Part shown: piece by piece, positions 24,538 to 33,991 of the stretch
Layout of the letters: every line of letters begins with the position of its first letter
Position numbering within the stretch: position 1 is the first letter of the stretch
NCBI GenBank assembly: GCA_916048055.1
Contig: CAJZHL010000024.1
Coordinates: forward strand, 62,001-126,000
DNA from: Pedinophyceae sp. YPF-701
Taxonomy: Eukaryota; Chlorophyta; Pedinophyceae
Direction: 5' to 3'
DNA: 64,000 nucleotides
Position numbers and translations under genes: made by a program
The notes under the pieces: model-generated
The model's input: the letters and a program-made list of their open reading frames with translations, nothing else
Told to the model about the DNA's origin: nothing
Database searches by the model: none

Positions 24538-27500
24538 CTACAGCTCCTCCCGGCCGGCACCCGGCGTGCCCCGCACCTCCGCGGCCTTCGCCTCCGCGAA
24601 CACGTCCGCGGCCCCGCGCCCCTCCCCCGCCACGAACCTCACCCGCGAGTGCACCACCGTCAGGGGACACAGCGCCACGCTGTCAGACAGGTGCGCCTGC
24701 AGCGCCCGCAGCGCGTCCGTGGGGCCGTAGAACTTCGCCGCGACCGCGACGTGGAGCTCCGCGCCCTCGGGGACCTCCAGCTCGAGCTCCTGCTTCTCGA
24801 CCCCCCCGTTGCCGGCGAATCGGATGGCGTACATGTGGGGGGGGTCGCTGGGGAGTCCCGTCGGACGGACGGCCGCGCCGAGGTTCCAGGAACGGATCGG
24901 CGCGCCCGTGATGTTCACCACGCCCCACGCCGGCTCCCCTGCGCGCACACGACCGGCCCCTCGCACGTCAGTCGACAAACCCACAGGAACCAACAACCAC
25001 GAATCCACGACTGCGAGTGCGCACCCGTGTACAGCGTCAAGTACATCTTCACGTGCCCCTCCGCCACCTCGTCCCCCTCGCACGGCCGCGCGGCCGAGCA
25101 CTCGTAGTCCAACACCACCTCCGCCCGCCGCTGACTCCCCGGGGGGAGTCCCGGCGCGCCCGGCACCAGCACGCCCGAGAGCCCGCGGCTCATCGGGTAC
25201 ATCGGCAGCCAGTCCTGCGCCGTCGGCACCGCGAGCGCCGCCGCGCCGCCCTCGGCCAGCCCCAGCAGCTCCCGCATGTGGTGGTTCGAGTGCAGCTGCA
25301 GGGCGTGGGTCGTCGGGACGGAGTCGAACGCGGACATGACGTAGACGGAGGTGTTGTCGGGGCGGTGGACGTGCAGCGCCATGAGCCGCTTGGGGTGGTG
25401 CGCGGAGTAGGGCTCCCAGCGCGCCGTGGCAACGGCGGCGACCACGGCAACGACGTAGAGCGCGCGCGTGATGGTCTTGCCCGGGAGGAGGCGCACGACG
25501 AGCGGGAGGAACCCGATCATGTCTGCAGACACAGCCAAGAGGGGGAGGACGGGGGTCAGAGCTCTCTCTCTCTCTCCCTCGTCCTTGCACTTGGCGACAA
25601 ACACTGTTTGATAGTTTGTGGTGGATCGTGTGGGTGGTGATCCGCGCACCTATGACGAGCGTGCTGATCACGAACGCCACCGCGGCGTCCGCGACGTACT
25701 TCCAGCCCTCGAACGGGGGGTTCCCGGACAGCCCGATCTTGCCCAGGAGGTGCAGTGCGTACCCGCCCGACAGCGACGCGAACTCCGCCGCGGGCACCGC
25801 CACCGCCACGAGCCGCCAGAGCACCCCGGGCACGCCCCCCGCGACCGCGTCCAGCCGCACGGGGCACACCGCGGCCACCACGAACGACGCCGCGAGCCAC
25901 GTGGGCAGGTATGACCCCAGGCGGTACGGTGAGAAGGTCAGCAGCGCGCCGACGGTGGCGAGCGGGATCGCGAGCGAGATGTAGGCCGTGGAGAGCTCCC
26001 GCGAGCGCCGCTTGGCCGTCCGCGGCCCGGAGGTGTTCAGGTTGTGGGTGGCGAGGCCGCGGATAAAGGTGATGGCGGCCGCGGCGGCGGGGGGCAGGTA
26101 GAGGGCGAAGGCGGCGAAGGGGCGGGAGAACCAGACCATGGGGGCGCCCGTGGCGGCGACGCGCAGGACGGCGAAGAGGATGCTGAAGGCCACGGGCGCG
26201 GCGAGGGCGGCGCCGGCGTCGGCGACGGTGGCGGCGGAGACGGCCGCGTTGGAGGTCGCGAGGAGGACGCAGATGGAGGCGAGCGGGACGAGGTGGAGGA
26301 TCTGCGCCGTGTCGAACGAGTACGTGACGAAGAACGTCCGCAGGAAGGAAAAGTAGATCCCGTCGGGCTGCAGGGGGGTGTATTGTGTTGGATGGGGGTG
26401 TATTGTCGCGTTTGCGTGTTCGCATTGTCGCTCGTGGGAAAGCGGCGGCGTTCTGGTTCTGGTCCGGGAAGGGTGCAGCATCATCGCTCGGCGTCGCTCT
26501 CTCAGGGCCGCGTGCATGAGTGCGCAACTACCGGGGCGCAGCGTGGGTCGGTTGCGTCCGCACCTGGTCGTTGGCGTCGGCGTCGTCCTCGTCGAACTGC
26601 CGCTTCATCTCCCGCATGAACTCGTACGCCACGCCGTCGATGTTCTCGCCCAGACACTGCAGGCTCCCCGGGACCAGCTCGCCCGGGTTGTCCAGGTGCG
26701 TGTGGTACGTCTGTGCCTTCTGACCCTGCGCAGCACGACGCCGAAGGACGGACCGCTCGCACGCGCGGTGAGCATGCACGTTCGCAGGTCGCCACACACC
26801 CAACACGGCGGGACACGCCAAGCGGCAGCGCCAACCATCCCTCCCCCGGCGTAGGTAACAAGTGGCACGCAACATGCGACGAAATGCAAGAAGGAGAATC
26901 CGTCAACAAGAAGCATGACGCAGCAGGAGACATAAAAGCAGTCATCAAGCAACACGCGGCGATTGGGGCGCGCACCAGCGCCATGTCGATGCCGTGGAGC
27001 CGCCCGAGCCGCCGCGTCGACAGCACCTTGTAGTCGGTGTCGGCCGGCAGCGCCTCCACCTCGAAGAGCAGCTGCACCAGGGACGACCCCAGCGGGCGCC
27101 TGGCTCCGCGCCGGTACGCCTCGAGCGTCCAGGAGCTGCCCTGGAAGACCACGTCCGGGCCCGCGGAGCCCGTGGACTCGACGTTGATGAAACTCCCGAC
27201 GCGGTCCATCCACGGGTGGAAGGAGAAGCCGTGCGCCGCCTGCAGGGAGGGCGACAGCACCATGCTCGCTGCGTCTGATTATTCGTCGACTAGGTTGTGC
27301 TCAGACTCATCGTTGACAGCGCGCCAGGCCGGGCAGTGCGAGTCGGTCAGTCTGCGTGTGCGGACAAGCCTGCGCATGATGTCGAATGGCAACAACAGCA
27401 GCAGCGCGTGGTTGCGCGATTCGAGCCTGCACCGCCGCCTTGGGGCGTCAGCCAACAGCGTCCGCACTCGCTGCTGCGTCGTGTGCGACTGCGTGGGGGG

Positions 27501-28910
27501 GTATTGTGGGTCTGACCTGCATGAGCGTCTCCTCCCCCCCGTTGGCCAGCAGGACGAGGTCCGCGTCGAGGGGCTCCCCGCGCGCCACGACCGCGCGCCC
27601 GAACTCCAGGATCGACGACACGGCCGCGCCCTGCGGGCGCGCTTGGTCGACCGCGGAGCCGCCGGTTGCAACAGGAGCGGGGGGGAACCGTGCAGGCGGG
27701 GAGTGTGGGCGGGCGGGGCACGTACCGCGTCTGACGCGCCGGGACTTGCGAGCGTGCTGTCGAAGTGCGACAGGAGGAGGACGCCCTGCACGCCACGCCG
27801 CAGCGTTCAGTCGTGAATCAACGACAACCATTGTTTTATTCATTCGTGACTCAATCAATGTCGATGGCGGTCGGCGGGAGGGGCCAGCGAGCGCGCGTCG
27901 ACGCGTCGAGGCCGCACCTTGGGTCGCTCCTCCGGAGCGTCTCGGTTGTACAGTCGCACGGCCACGTTCGTTAGGTTTTCGTATTTGTTGACGAAACTGG
28001 CTCCCAGGAACTGCGGACGCAACGGAGCGGGCACCAGCCTCAGCAACGACGAGGCCGCACGCTGCACGCGCCCCGCCTTCTCCGAGCGCAACGCACGCCT
28101 CCACCAACGCGCCGCGACGTCGCTGCTCGACTGCGTCCTTCTGGGGGCCGCCGCGGCGTGCGTTCGTCGCGGACGCACCTCGAGGTTGAAGCTCCCGCTC
28201 GTGCGCGACCGGGAGACCTCGCACGCGATCGCCGACCCCTCCGCCGCGTCGCACAGAGCCTGCATCTCCCGCTCCACGTAGTCCGCCGCCCTGTGGATCG
28301 CCTCCGTGCCCACCTGCCGCTCCCCGATCGACCCCGGACCCGCACCCGCCAGCGCGATCACGTGCTGCATCGCGCGGCCCTCGGCGAAGCTCGTGCCCGG
28401 CGCGTCGCTGCCCAGCGGCGGCGCGAGGCTCGTGGCCGTCCTGCGGCGCGCGGTGGGCGGTCCAGCCAGGCGTTTGACGCGTGTGCGGGCATGATGCTGG
28501 CGCAGAGGGAGGCGCCGCGGCCGGAACGGCGCAGCAAGGGCGTGAGTCGATGGGTCCGGGCCACGGGAGGGCCTGCTGGGTCTCAGGGAGGTCTCCGGCC
28601 CTCATACGCAAGGGAGCGAGCGTTTCGGCGATAGCAGGCACGATTCCATACAATGGATCGCTCGAACGCGCGCGAATCCGGGAGGAAAGGCTGCGTGACA
28701 GCGCCGCGAGCCAGAGCCAGAGGCGGTGCGCTTCGATGCGGGCGCCGCGCGGTCGCTGGGATTCAGAGCAGCTCACCAGTGCGCGGCATAGAGAGTCAAC
28801 GCGACGAACAGCCCGAGGAGCGCCACGGCGGTCCGCGTCGACAGCGCCGTCTGTGGCGCCACCACCCCGCCCCCCTCAGCGCGGCCCGCCTTGCCTTTTG
28901 TGCGCGCCAT
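24538..28910 (-). CDS. ERMP1: ERMP1-like endoplasmic reticulum M28 metallopeptidase
   Basis: Membrane zinc aminopeptidase-type protein of the ER. Ten exons: 28910-28777, 28440-28179, 28010-27918, 27785-27726, 27630-27517, 27239-26976, 26725-26564, 26367-25650, 25522-25025, 24938-24538; frame is kept throughout, 901 residues, very near the animal protein (about 900). Start MARTKGKAG at 28910, then a transmembrane segment (residues ~27-44). M28 domain follows: probable metal/catalytic residues H170 and D172 region (SHFDS), D182 (PGASDAG), E216/E217 (NGGEE), E242 (FINVES) and H317 (TYHTH). From ~370 there are about eight hydrophobic helices, then a lumenal C-terminal domain (EPAWGVVNITG...). All introns end in GCAG. 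Substrate unknown. It is divergent with DYNLRB, sharing a 376-base 5' region. Confidence 0.93.
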
Positions 28911-29286
28911 CTGCGATCGAGGCGGGCCGAGATACCAGCGGTGCGCGCACCCCGACGCCGATGCGCTCGTCCTCGCTGTGTCCGGGCCGCCCGGAGTCGT
29001 GCGCGGCTCTAGCGCGGGGAAACGCCCTCCCGCTTTTACCTGCGTCAACTGTCGGGCGGGCCAGCGCCGGCGCACGCGCGCGCCGGGCGGGCGGGGCGCG
29101 TGGGCGGGCGGCCGCGGCGGCGCTGCGCACTTTGGCGATCGCGAGAGGCCGCTGCCGAGGAACGCACGCGACAGGCCGCGCTACGCTGTAGGCGAGGACA
29201 CAAACGTGCAGCTCTGGGGCGCCGCAGTGGCTCGTGGGCGTGTATAGTTCGGGCAGCCTGCCCCGCTGAAGGATTAGAGAGGCACC
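28911..29286. promoter_or_regulatory. Shared divergent promoter region of ERMP1 and DYNLRB
   Basis: 376 bases between the two start codons, which point away from each other. Very CpG-rich with GGGCGGGC runs (about 29050-29110), no obvious TATA box for either gene. The arrangement suggests a bidirectional promoter; this is inference from position only. Confidence 0.5.
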
Positions 29287-30525
29287 ATGGTGCGTTCCCG
29301 CTCGAGCGCCCCCCGGCGCCCCCGCGCGCTTAGCACCTGCGCGCCACCCAAGCGAGCGCCGCGGCGCGGCCCCCGCTGCCCGGCCGCGGCGTCCGGGCCG
29401 CGTTCCTCGCCGGAGACGCCGCTCTCTCGCGGGCCGAGGAAGACGCGCGGGACGCGCGCCCCCCCGCGGCGCGTGAGGCCCGTGCAGGCCAGCTCGCGCC
29501 CAACGCCTCCGCCCCCGCGCCTCGCACGCGGCCCGCGACCGCTCTGGACGCGCTCACCCCGCACTTCACATCCCACGTATCCTCCGCCGCCGCTTATCTC
29601 GGCCTTATTCTGCCCCGCTACGATCGCCCCGTTTCCTCCCGCAAGCGCCATGCCCCCTCCGCGCCCGCCCAGCCGGCCCACGGGCGCGCGCAACGCGAAT
29701 GCGGTGGTGAGGCGCCGCCTGGAGTGCCGCAGCGCCCCGCGACGTGCGTTTGCCGGCCGCGCGGGCGCCTCCTGCCCCGCCGGGCGCCCTGGGCCGGTTT
29801 TGTCCCGCCGAGCCTTCGAGCGGGGCCACAGCACCCGGAGCGCTGTTTCCGCGCTGACCGGCCGCGCGTGAGGCACCCTGGCGATCTTTCCGCACTGTTC
29901 GCGGAACGAGACGCCTCGCCGCTCCCGCAGCGCGCAGTGCGACCGCCCGCCCCGTCCGTGGCCCCATGCGTCCTCCGCGACGGCCGCTCCGCTGCGCGAA
30001 CCGCTCCGAAAACCACGCCCCGTCGTTCCGCGTCCACGCCGCCGTCCTCCGCGCGCATTTCCACGCGGCGTGCGGCACGGGCCGCGCGCCGTTCGGCACG
30101 TCGCCCTGAGCGCCACCTCCCGGCCGCCTCCCGCCGCGCAGGTGGACCAGAACGTCGTCGACGAGGCGGTCAAGAAGCTCAACTCCCACAAGGGCGTCGT
30201 CGGCACCATCATCTGCAACGGCGAGGGCATCCCGATCCGCAGCTCCATGGGCCAGGAGGACACCGTGCAGTACACGGGGCTCATGACGACGCTCGTGCTC
30301 AAGGCGCGGCGGCTGATACGGACGCTCCCGGTCGCGCGGAGGCCCGCGGAGGAGGACGACCTGGGCATCGAGCACGACCACGACCACCACGCGGCGCAGG
30401 AGGAGCAGGAGCTGGAGGTCATTCGGCTGCGCAGCGAGAAGCACGAGGTGATCATCACGCCGGAGTTCAACTCGAAGAAGATGGACTTCATCCTCATCGT
30501 CGTGCAGGACCCGTCCGTCGTCTGA
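29287..30525 (+). CDS. DYNLRB: Roadblock/LC7 dynein light chain; start codon isolated by an intron
   Basis: Dimeric roadblock light chain of cytoplasmic or axonemal dynein. The conserved exon is 30142-30525, preceded by a clear acceptor (CGCCGCGCAG). It encodes VDQNVVDEAVKKLNSHKGVV, then GIPIRSSM, TVQYTGLMTTLVLKARRLIR and the end MDFILIVVQDPSVV, all typical of the family. No suitable ATG lies in frame close to the acceptor (the frame opens at a GTG-type or internal codon), but 29287-29289 is an ATG in perfect context (GGCACCATGG) followed at once by donor GTGCGT. Joining them in phase 0 gives 128 residues with an 852-base intron, longer than others here. About 25 acidic/His residues (RRPAEEDDLGIEHDHDHH...) are inserted compared with the usual ~96-residue protein. 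The domain is certain; the first exon is likely. Confidence 0.85.
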
Positions 30526-30925
30526 CCGCGCGGGCGCGCTGCGTGTGAGCGTGTGCGACGAGAGAGAGAGACGCGGTGCGGGGCGGTGCGGTGCCGCCGG
30601 GGCGCCGGAGCGAGCCGCGCGCGTCGCCTCGCTGCGCAGCTTCACGCGAACGCCTCGCTGCGGGCCGTCGAGTCGTTCCGCACCGTTTGCGCGTCGCACG
30701 TCGCCCCGCTGCGCAGTTTGCACCTCCAGCTAGCGATCTACCTGTCTCGTTCCTCCGACCCCGCGTATCGTGCTCCTCTCACGCGCTCCCCCACCCGGTC
30801 CACGTCCTTTCGACCCCTCCGCTGCACCCGCACACTCCCCTTCTTGTCAGCAGACTCCCTGCCCCCCCTCCTCGCCCCCGACGCCCGGAAACCCGCACGC
30901 AGGACGTGACCCGCCCGGGCAGCGC
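30526..30925. other. 3' flank of DYNLRB
   Basis: Pyrimidine-rich on the plus strand; no gene, repeat or RNA seen. It marks the border between the conserved block and the beta-helix array. Confidence 0.4.
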
Positions 30926-31270
30926 TCACGCCGCCCTGTACGTCGCAGGAACCTCCTCACCGTCCACCTTCACACTCGCTCCCGCCTTGAACAAGAACCC
31001 CGCACGGATTCTTGTCGTTGCGCGCACACGCCGCGCCGCTCGCCGTCACCTTCACGCCGTCGGCCTCCGCCGCGGCACCGCCCGCGCTGTCCTCCAAGCG
31101 CCCCCCCGCCACCTCTGCGCACGCCCCCACCCGGCAGGTGATGCTCCAGGCGGCCGTGACGTCGTTGAGCGTCACGCGCGTTCCTGCGCCCCGGACCCGC
31201 AGCCCACTCATGCACGTGACCCTCGCACCGTTCTGCACTTCGACGCCGCTGTGGTCCACGTCGTATACAA
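30926..31270 (-). pseudogene. Relic C-terminus of a beta-helix gene, frameshifted
   Basis: The minus strand reads as rungs of the family (HSGVEVQNGARVTCMSGLRV, GACAEVAGGRLEDSAGGAA, GVKVTASGAACARNDKN) without a start or N-terminal half. Near 30985 the frame must shift by one base to recover the family end (ASVKVDGEEVPATYRAA, TGA at 30928-30926), which resembles the ends of BH10 (VTVDGEDVA) and the partial gene at the right edge (VTVDGRVLH). It is cut off at about 31270, just before the 40-base repeat. A short functional gene is unlikely. Confidence 0.7.
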
Positions 31271-31276
31271 AAACAC

Positions 31277-31316
31277 AGAGTAGTAATTGACCACCCGCGC
31301 ACGAAACGAAATGCGG
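31277..31316. repeat. 40-base identical repeat, copy 1 (copy 2 at 59792-59831)
   Basis: All 40 bases, starting AGAGTAGTAATTGACCACCC and ending ACGAAATGCGG, are identical to 59792-59831, while the flanks on both sides differ. It lies 170 bases past the BH1 stop; copy 2 lies 61 bases past the BH10 stop, in the same orientation relative to those genes. Could be a 3'-UTR element or a recombination scar. Confidence 0.75.
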
Positions 31317-31485
31317 GTGTGCTATAAAAACACAGGTATGACGCATCGAACGACGACCGCGAGCCCAAGAACACGGTACCGCAGCTGGCCCCGCGCCAAG
31401 ATACATTTCACACGCCCGCACACCGCCCCTCCCGGCGCCCGCAAGCGCTACGAGCGAGCCCGACCCGGCAATAACACCCCCACCG

Positions 31486-33225
31486 CTACCGCTCGGTGAC
31501 CGTGCCGCCCTGGCAGGTGAACGTCGCCGCCTCCCCGTTCCCGACGACCTTGCAGTCCTCCAGGACCAACGACGAACTCCCCCCCCACGACACCCCCCCG
31601 TACTTGGCATTCCCTTCCACGGAGCACTTCGTCGCCGCAACCTCCGCCCCGTCCATCGCGACCAGGCCAGAGCGCGCGTTCCTCGCGCATACCATGCCGC
31701 TGATCTTCGCGGCCGTGCCCCTCCCCTCCACGGTCACCCCGAACGACGCCCCGTCCGTGCACTCCCCCCCCTGGATGTGCGCACGCCCCCCGTTCAAAAC
31801 GAGGACGCCGCACGACGTGCTGCGCGTCACGGCGACGTCCTCCATCTCCACGACGGTCCCGACGCCGTCCGCGAACACCCCGTCCGCGCCCGCCCGCTCG
31901 ACGACGCACTTCGTCAGGGTCGCCAGCGCGGCGCGCTCGACGTGCACGCCCCTCCCGCCGCACGACTTGACTGTTACGTCGACCGCCGTGACGCTCGAGT
32001 CGGACTCCGCGGCTTCGATCGCCGTGACCGCGCACCCGTCCAATGTCGACCGTTTCAGGGCGCACGTGCCCCCACACACACGCAACCCCTGCCTGGAATT
32101 CGTAACGACCACGTCGCTCGCTCGCAGCCTGCTCCCGGCGCCGAACACGGTCAATGCCCCCAGGCAGCCGTCGATCTTGGCGCCGCGCACCCGGCAGGAC
32201 GCGCCGGCCCGAAGCACGATCCCGTCACCCACAGGCTCCGTCTGACCCCGTCTGACCGACCTGGCGACGATCTCCAGGCCGGTGACGGTCGCCTTCGAGC
32301 TGCCCTCCGCCACGAAAACCCCCGAGCGCGAGATCGCGACCATCTTGCACGCGTCGAGCGTCAGCGACCCCCCGTTGGCCGCCATCGCGCCGTCGTTGTG
32401 GTTGTCGTTGCAGACGACGCGCGTCGCGACGATCTTGCCTCCGCCGTGCGCGAACATGCCCACGTAGCGGTTGCCGGCGCACGTCCCCGAGCGCTCGAGC
32501 TTCACTTCGGCTCCGCGCTGCGCCAGCACGCCGGACGTCCCGTTGTTGCCCGACCACAGACAGTGGGCGATGACGACGGTCTTCGGGCCGTCGGCCACGA
32601 GGCCCGCGCCCGCGTTCCGGTTGAACTCGCAGCCCATGGCCAGCACCATCGCCCCGTCGGACGCGCACAGCCCCGCGCCGGCACACGCGGCGTCGTCGCC
32701 GGCCCACGACGCCGCGGGCCGGCCCTGACCGCAGTCGCCGAACTTGCAGGCCTCGAGCACGACGCCCTGCGTGCCGCGGACGGCCACCAGCGGGTCGGCC
32801 GCGGCGTCCTCGGCGCCACCAACCTGAGAGAACTGGAAGATCAGATTGCGGCAACAGAAGTTGGTCGCGGAGGGTTCGACGACGAGGCTCCTGCACTTGA
32901 GCGTCCCGTTGAGGACCGTGAGGTCGGGGTTCGCCACGCTGCTGCTCACGAAGCTGAGCGTGCGCCCGCCCAGGTCGATCGTTGTGTTGCGGCTCCTCTT
33001 CAGGGCTGCGAGGAACTCGTATGCCGAGCCGACCTTGACGTTTCTGGGTGACGAGTGGGCTGGTATGTCGTTGTGCGTGCCAGGCGGTGCGCGAGAGTGG
33101 CCGGAACCGCCGTCGTCAGGACGTGGGGGCGTCCGCGACCCTCCGCGTTGGACTGATGGTGATGGGCCCCCGTCCTCAGTATTCAGCCCTTGCGCAGCAC
33201 AGTGACTGGCTGGGTCGTCTTTCAT
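31486..33225 (-). CDS. BH1: right-handed parallel beta-helix protein
   Basis: 579 residues in one exon, ATG 33225 (MKDDPASHCAAQ). Residues 1-60 are Pro/Gly/Ser-rich and disordered; 65-80 look like a short helix (AYEFLAALKRS); DLGG at 84-87 caps a long solenoid of 22-25-residue rungs (VLNGTLKCRSLVVE, NFCCRNLIF, GVVLEACKFGDCG, GLCASDGAMVLAMGCEFNRN...). The end is SSLVLEDCKVVGNGEAATF. The fold is that of pectin-lyase-like/NosD-type proteins; catalytic residues cannot be assigned. No signal peptide or membrane span. It is closest to BH6 and BH7 in its NFCCRNL cap and C-terminus. Function unknown. Confidence 0.85.
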   Translation of the reverse strand: MKDDPASHCAAQGLNTEDGGPSPSVQRGGSRTPPRPDDGGSGHSRAPPGTHNDIPAHSSPRNVKVGSAYEFLAALKRSRNTTIDLGGRTLSFVSSSVANPDLTVLNGTLKCRSLVVEPSATNFCCRNLIFQFSQVGGAEDAAADPLVAVRGTQGVVLEACKFGDCGQGRPAASWAGDDAACAGAGLCASDGAMVLAMGCEFNRNAGAGLVADGPKTVVIAHCLWSGNNGTSGVLAQRGAEVKLERSGTCAGNRYVGMFAHGGGKIVATRVVCNDNHNDGAMAANGGSLTLDACKMVAISRSGVFVAEGSSKATVTGLEIVARSVRRGQTEPVGDGIVLRAGASCRVRGAKIDGCLGALTVFGAGSRLRASDVVVTNSRQGLRVCGGTCALKRSTLDGCAVTAIEAAESDSSVTAVDVTVKSCGGRGVHVERAALATLTKCVVERAGADGVFADGVGTVVEMEDVAVTRSTSCGVLVLNGGRAHIQGGECTDGASFGVTVEGRGTAAKISGMVCARNARSGLVAMDGAEVAATKCSVEGNAKYGGVSWGGSSSLVLEDCKVVGNGEAATFTCQGGTVTER

Positions 33226-33991
33226 CTTGTGATTGTAGCTGTTTACCGTAGACGTCAGCTCTTTCTCCCTGCGCCGCGGCCGGGACGGAGTGCATAGACA
33301 GCCAAGGTTGAGACTGCGTCCTGGAGCGCGGCAGTCCGCGAAAACTCAATCAAAACACGTGTCAACGAACGTGTCACTACGTGAGCGTGCGTTTGAGGGC
33401 TCACATGTTGCTACAACGGTCTACCGAGCGCGTTCGAGGGTCCCACTGCACCTGGTTGCGCTCTGCCTCAACGGCCTCCGAGGGACGCGGCCAACGACGA
33501 CGGCACGCGCCCTGAACGGATCGCAACGGTCGTGAGCGCAGATGTGCACAGTCTGAGCGGGGCTTTACCGCCTAGAAGCGCGGGGGGACCCGGAATGCGG
33601 GGGGTTCCATCCGTCTGACTCAGAGGACGTTGGTTGGCATCATGCCACGGATGGTGGTCCGGCTGCGCCCGCGACCTAGTCGCAGCGCGCCTCGCTCCGA
33701 CACACGCGTAGCACCACACCGATGGCAAGACACCACAAGTCCTGTTCTGTTGTTTGAAGAACAGAAGAAGACCCGAACCCTCACAAGGCGCGGCTCGAAA
33801 GCACACCGCCAAGCATTCGCTTCGCTCGAACCTGCCTCCCCAGCCCGCCGTCCGCTTCCACTCTCACTTCTGTCCGTTCATGCCTCAAACTCACACAATT
33901 CCTCCCCTTTTGTCCAGTCCTGCGTCTCTCCCGCGGAGAGAACCCCTCCTCGCCGCTCCGCCGCCCCACGTCCCCGGCACACCGTCCCCCC
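33226..33991. other. Intergenic BH1-BH2
   Basis: No gene or repeat recognised; slightly lower GC than the coding regions. It probably holds the BH1 promoter and BH2 3' end. Confidence 0.4.
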
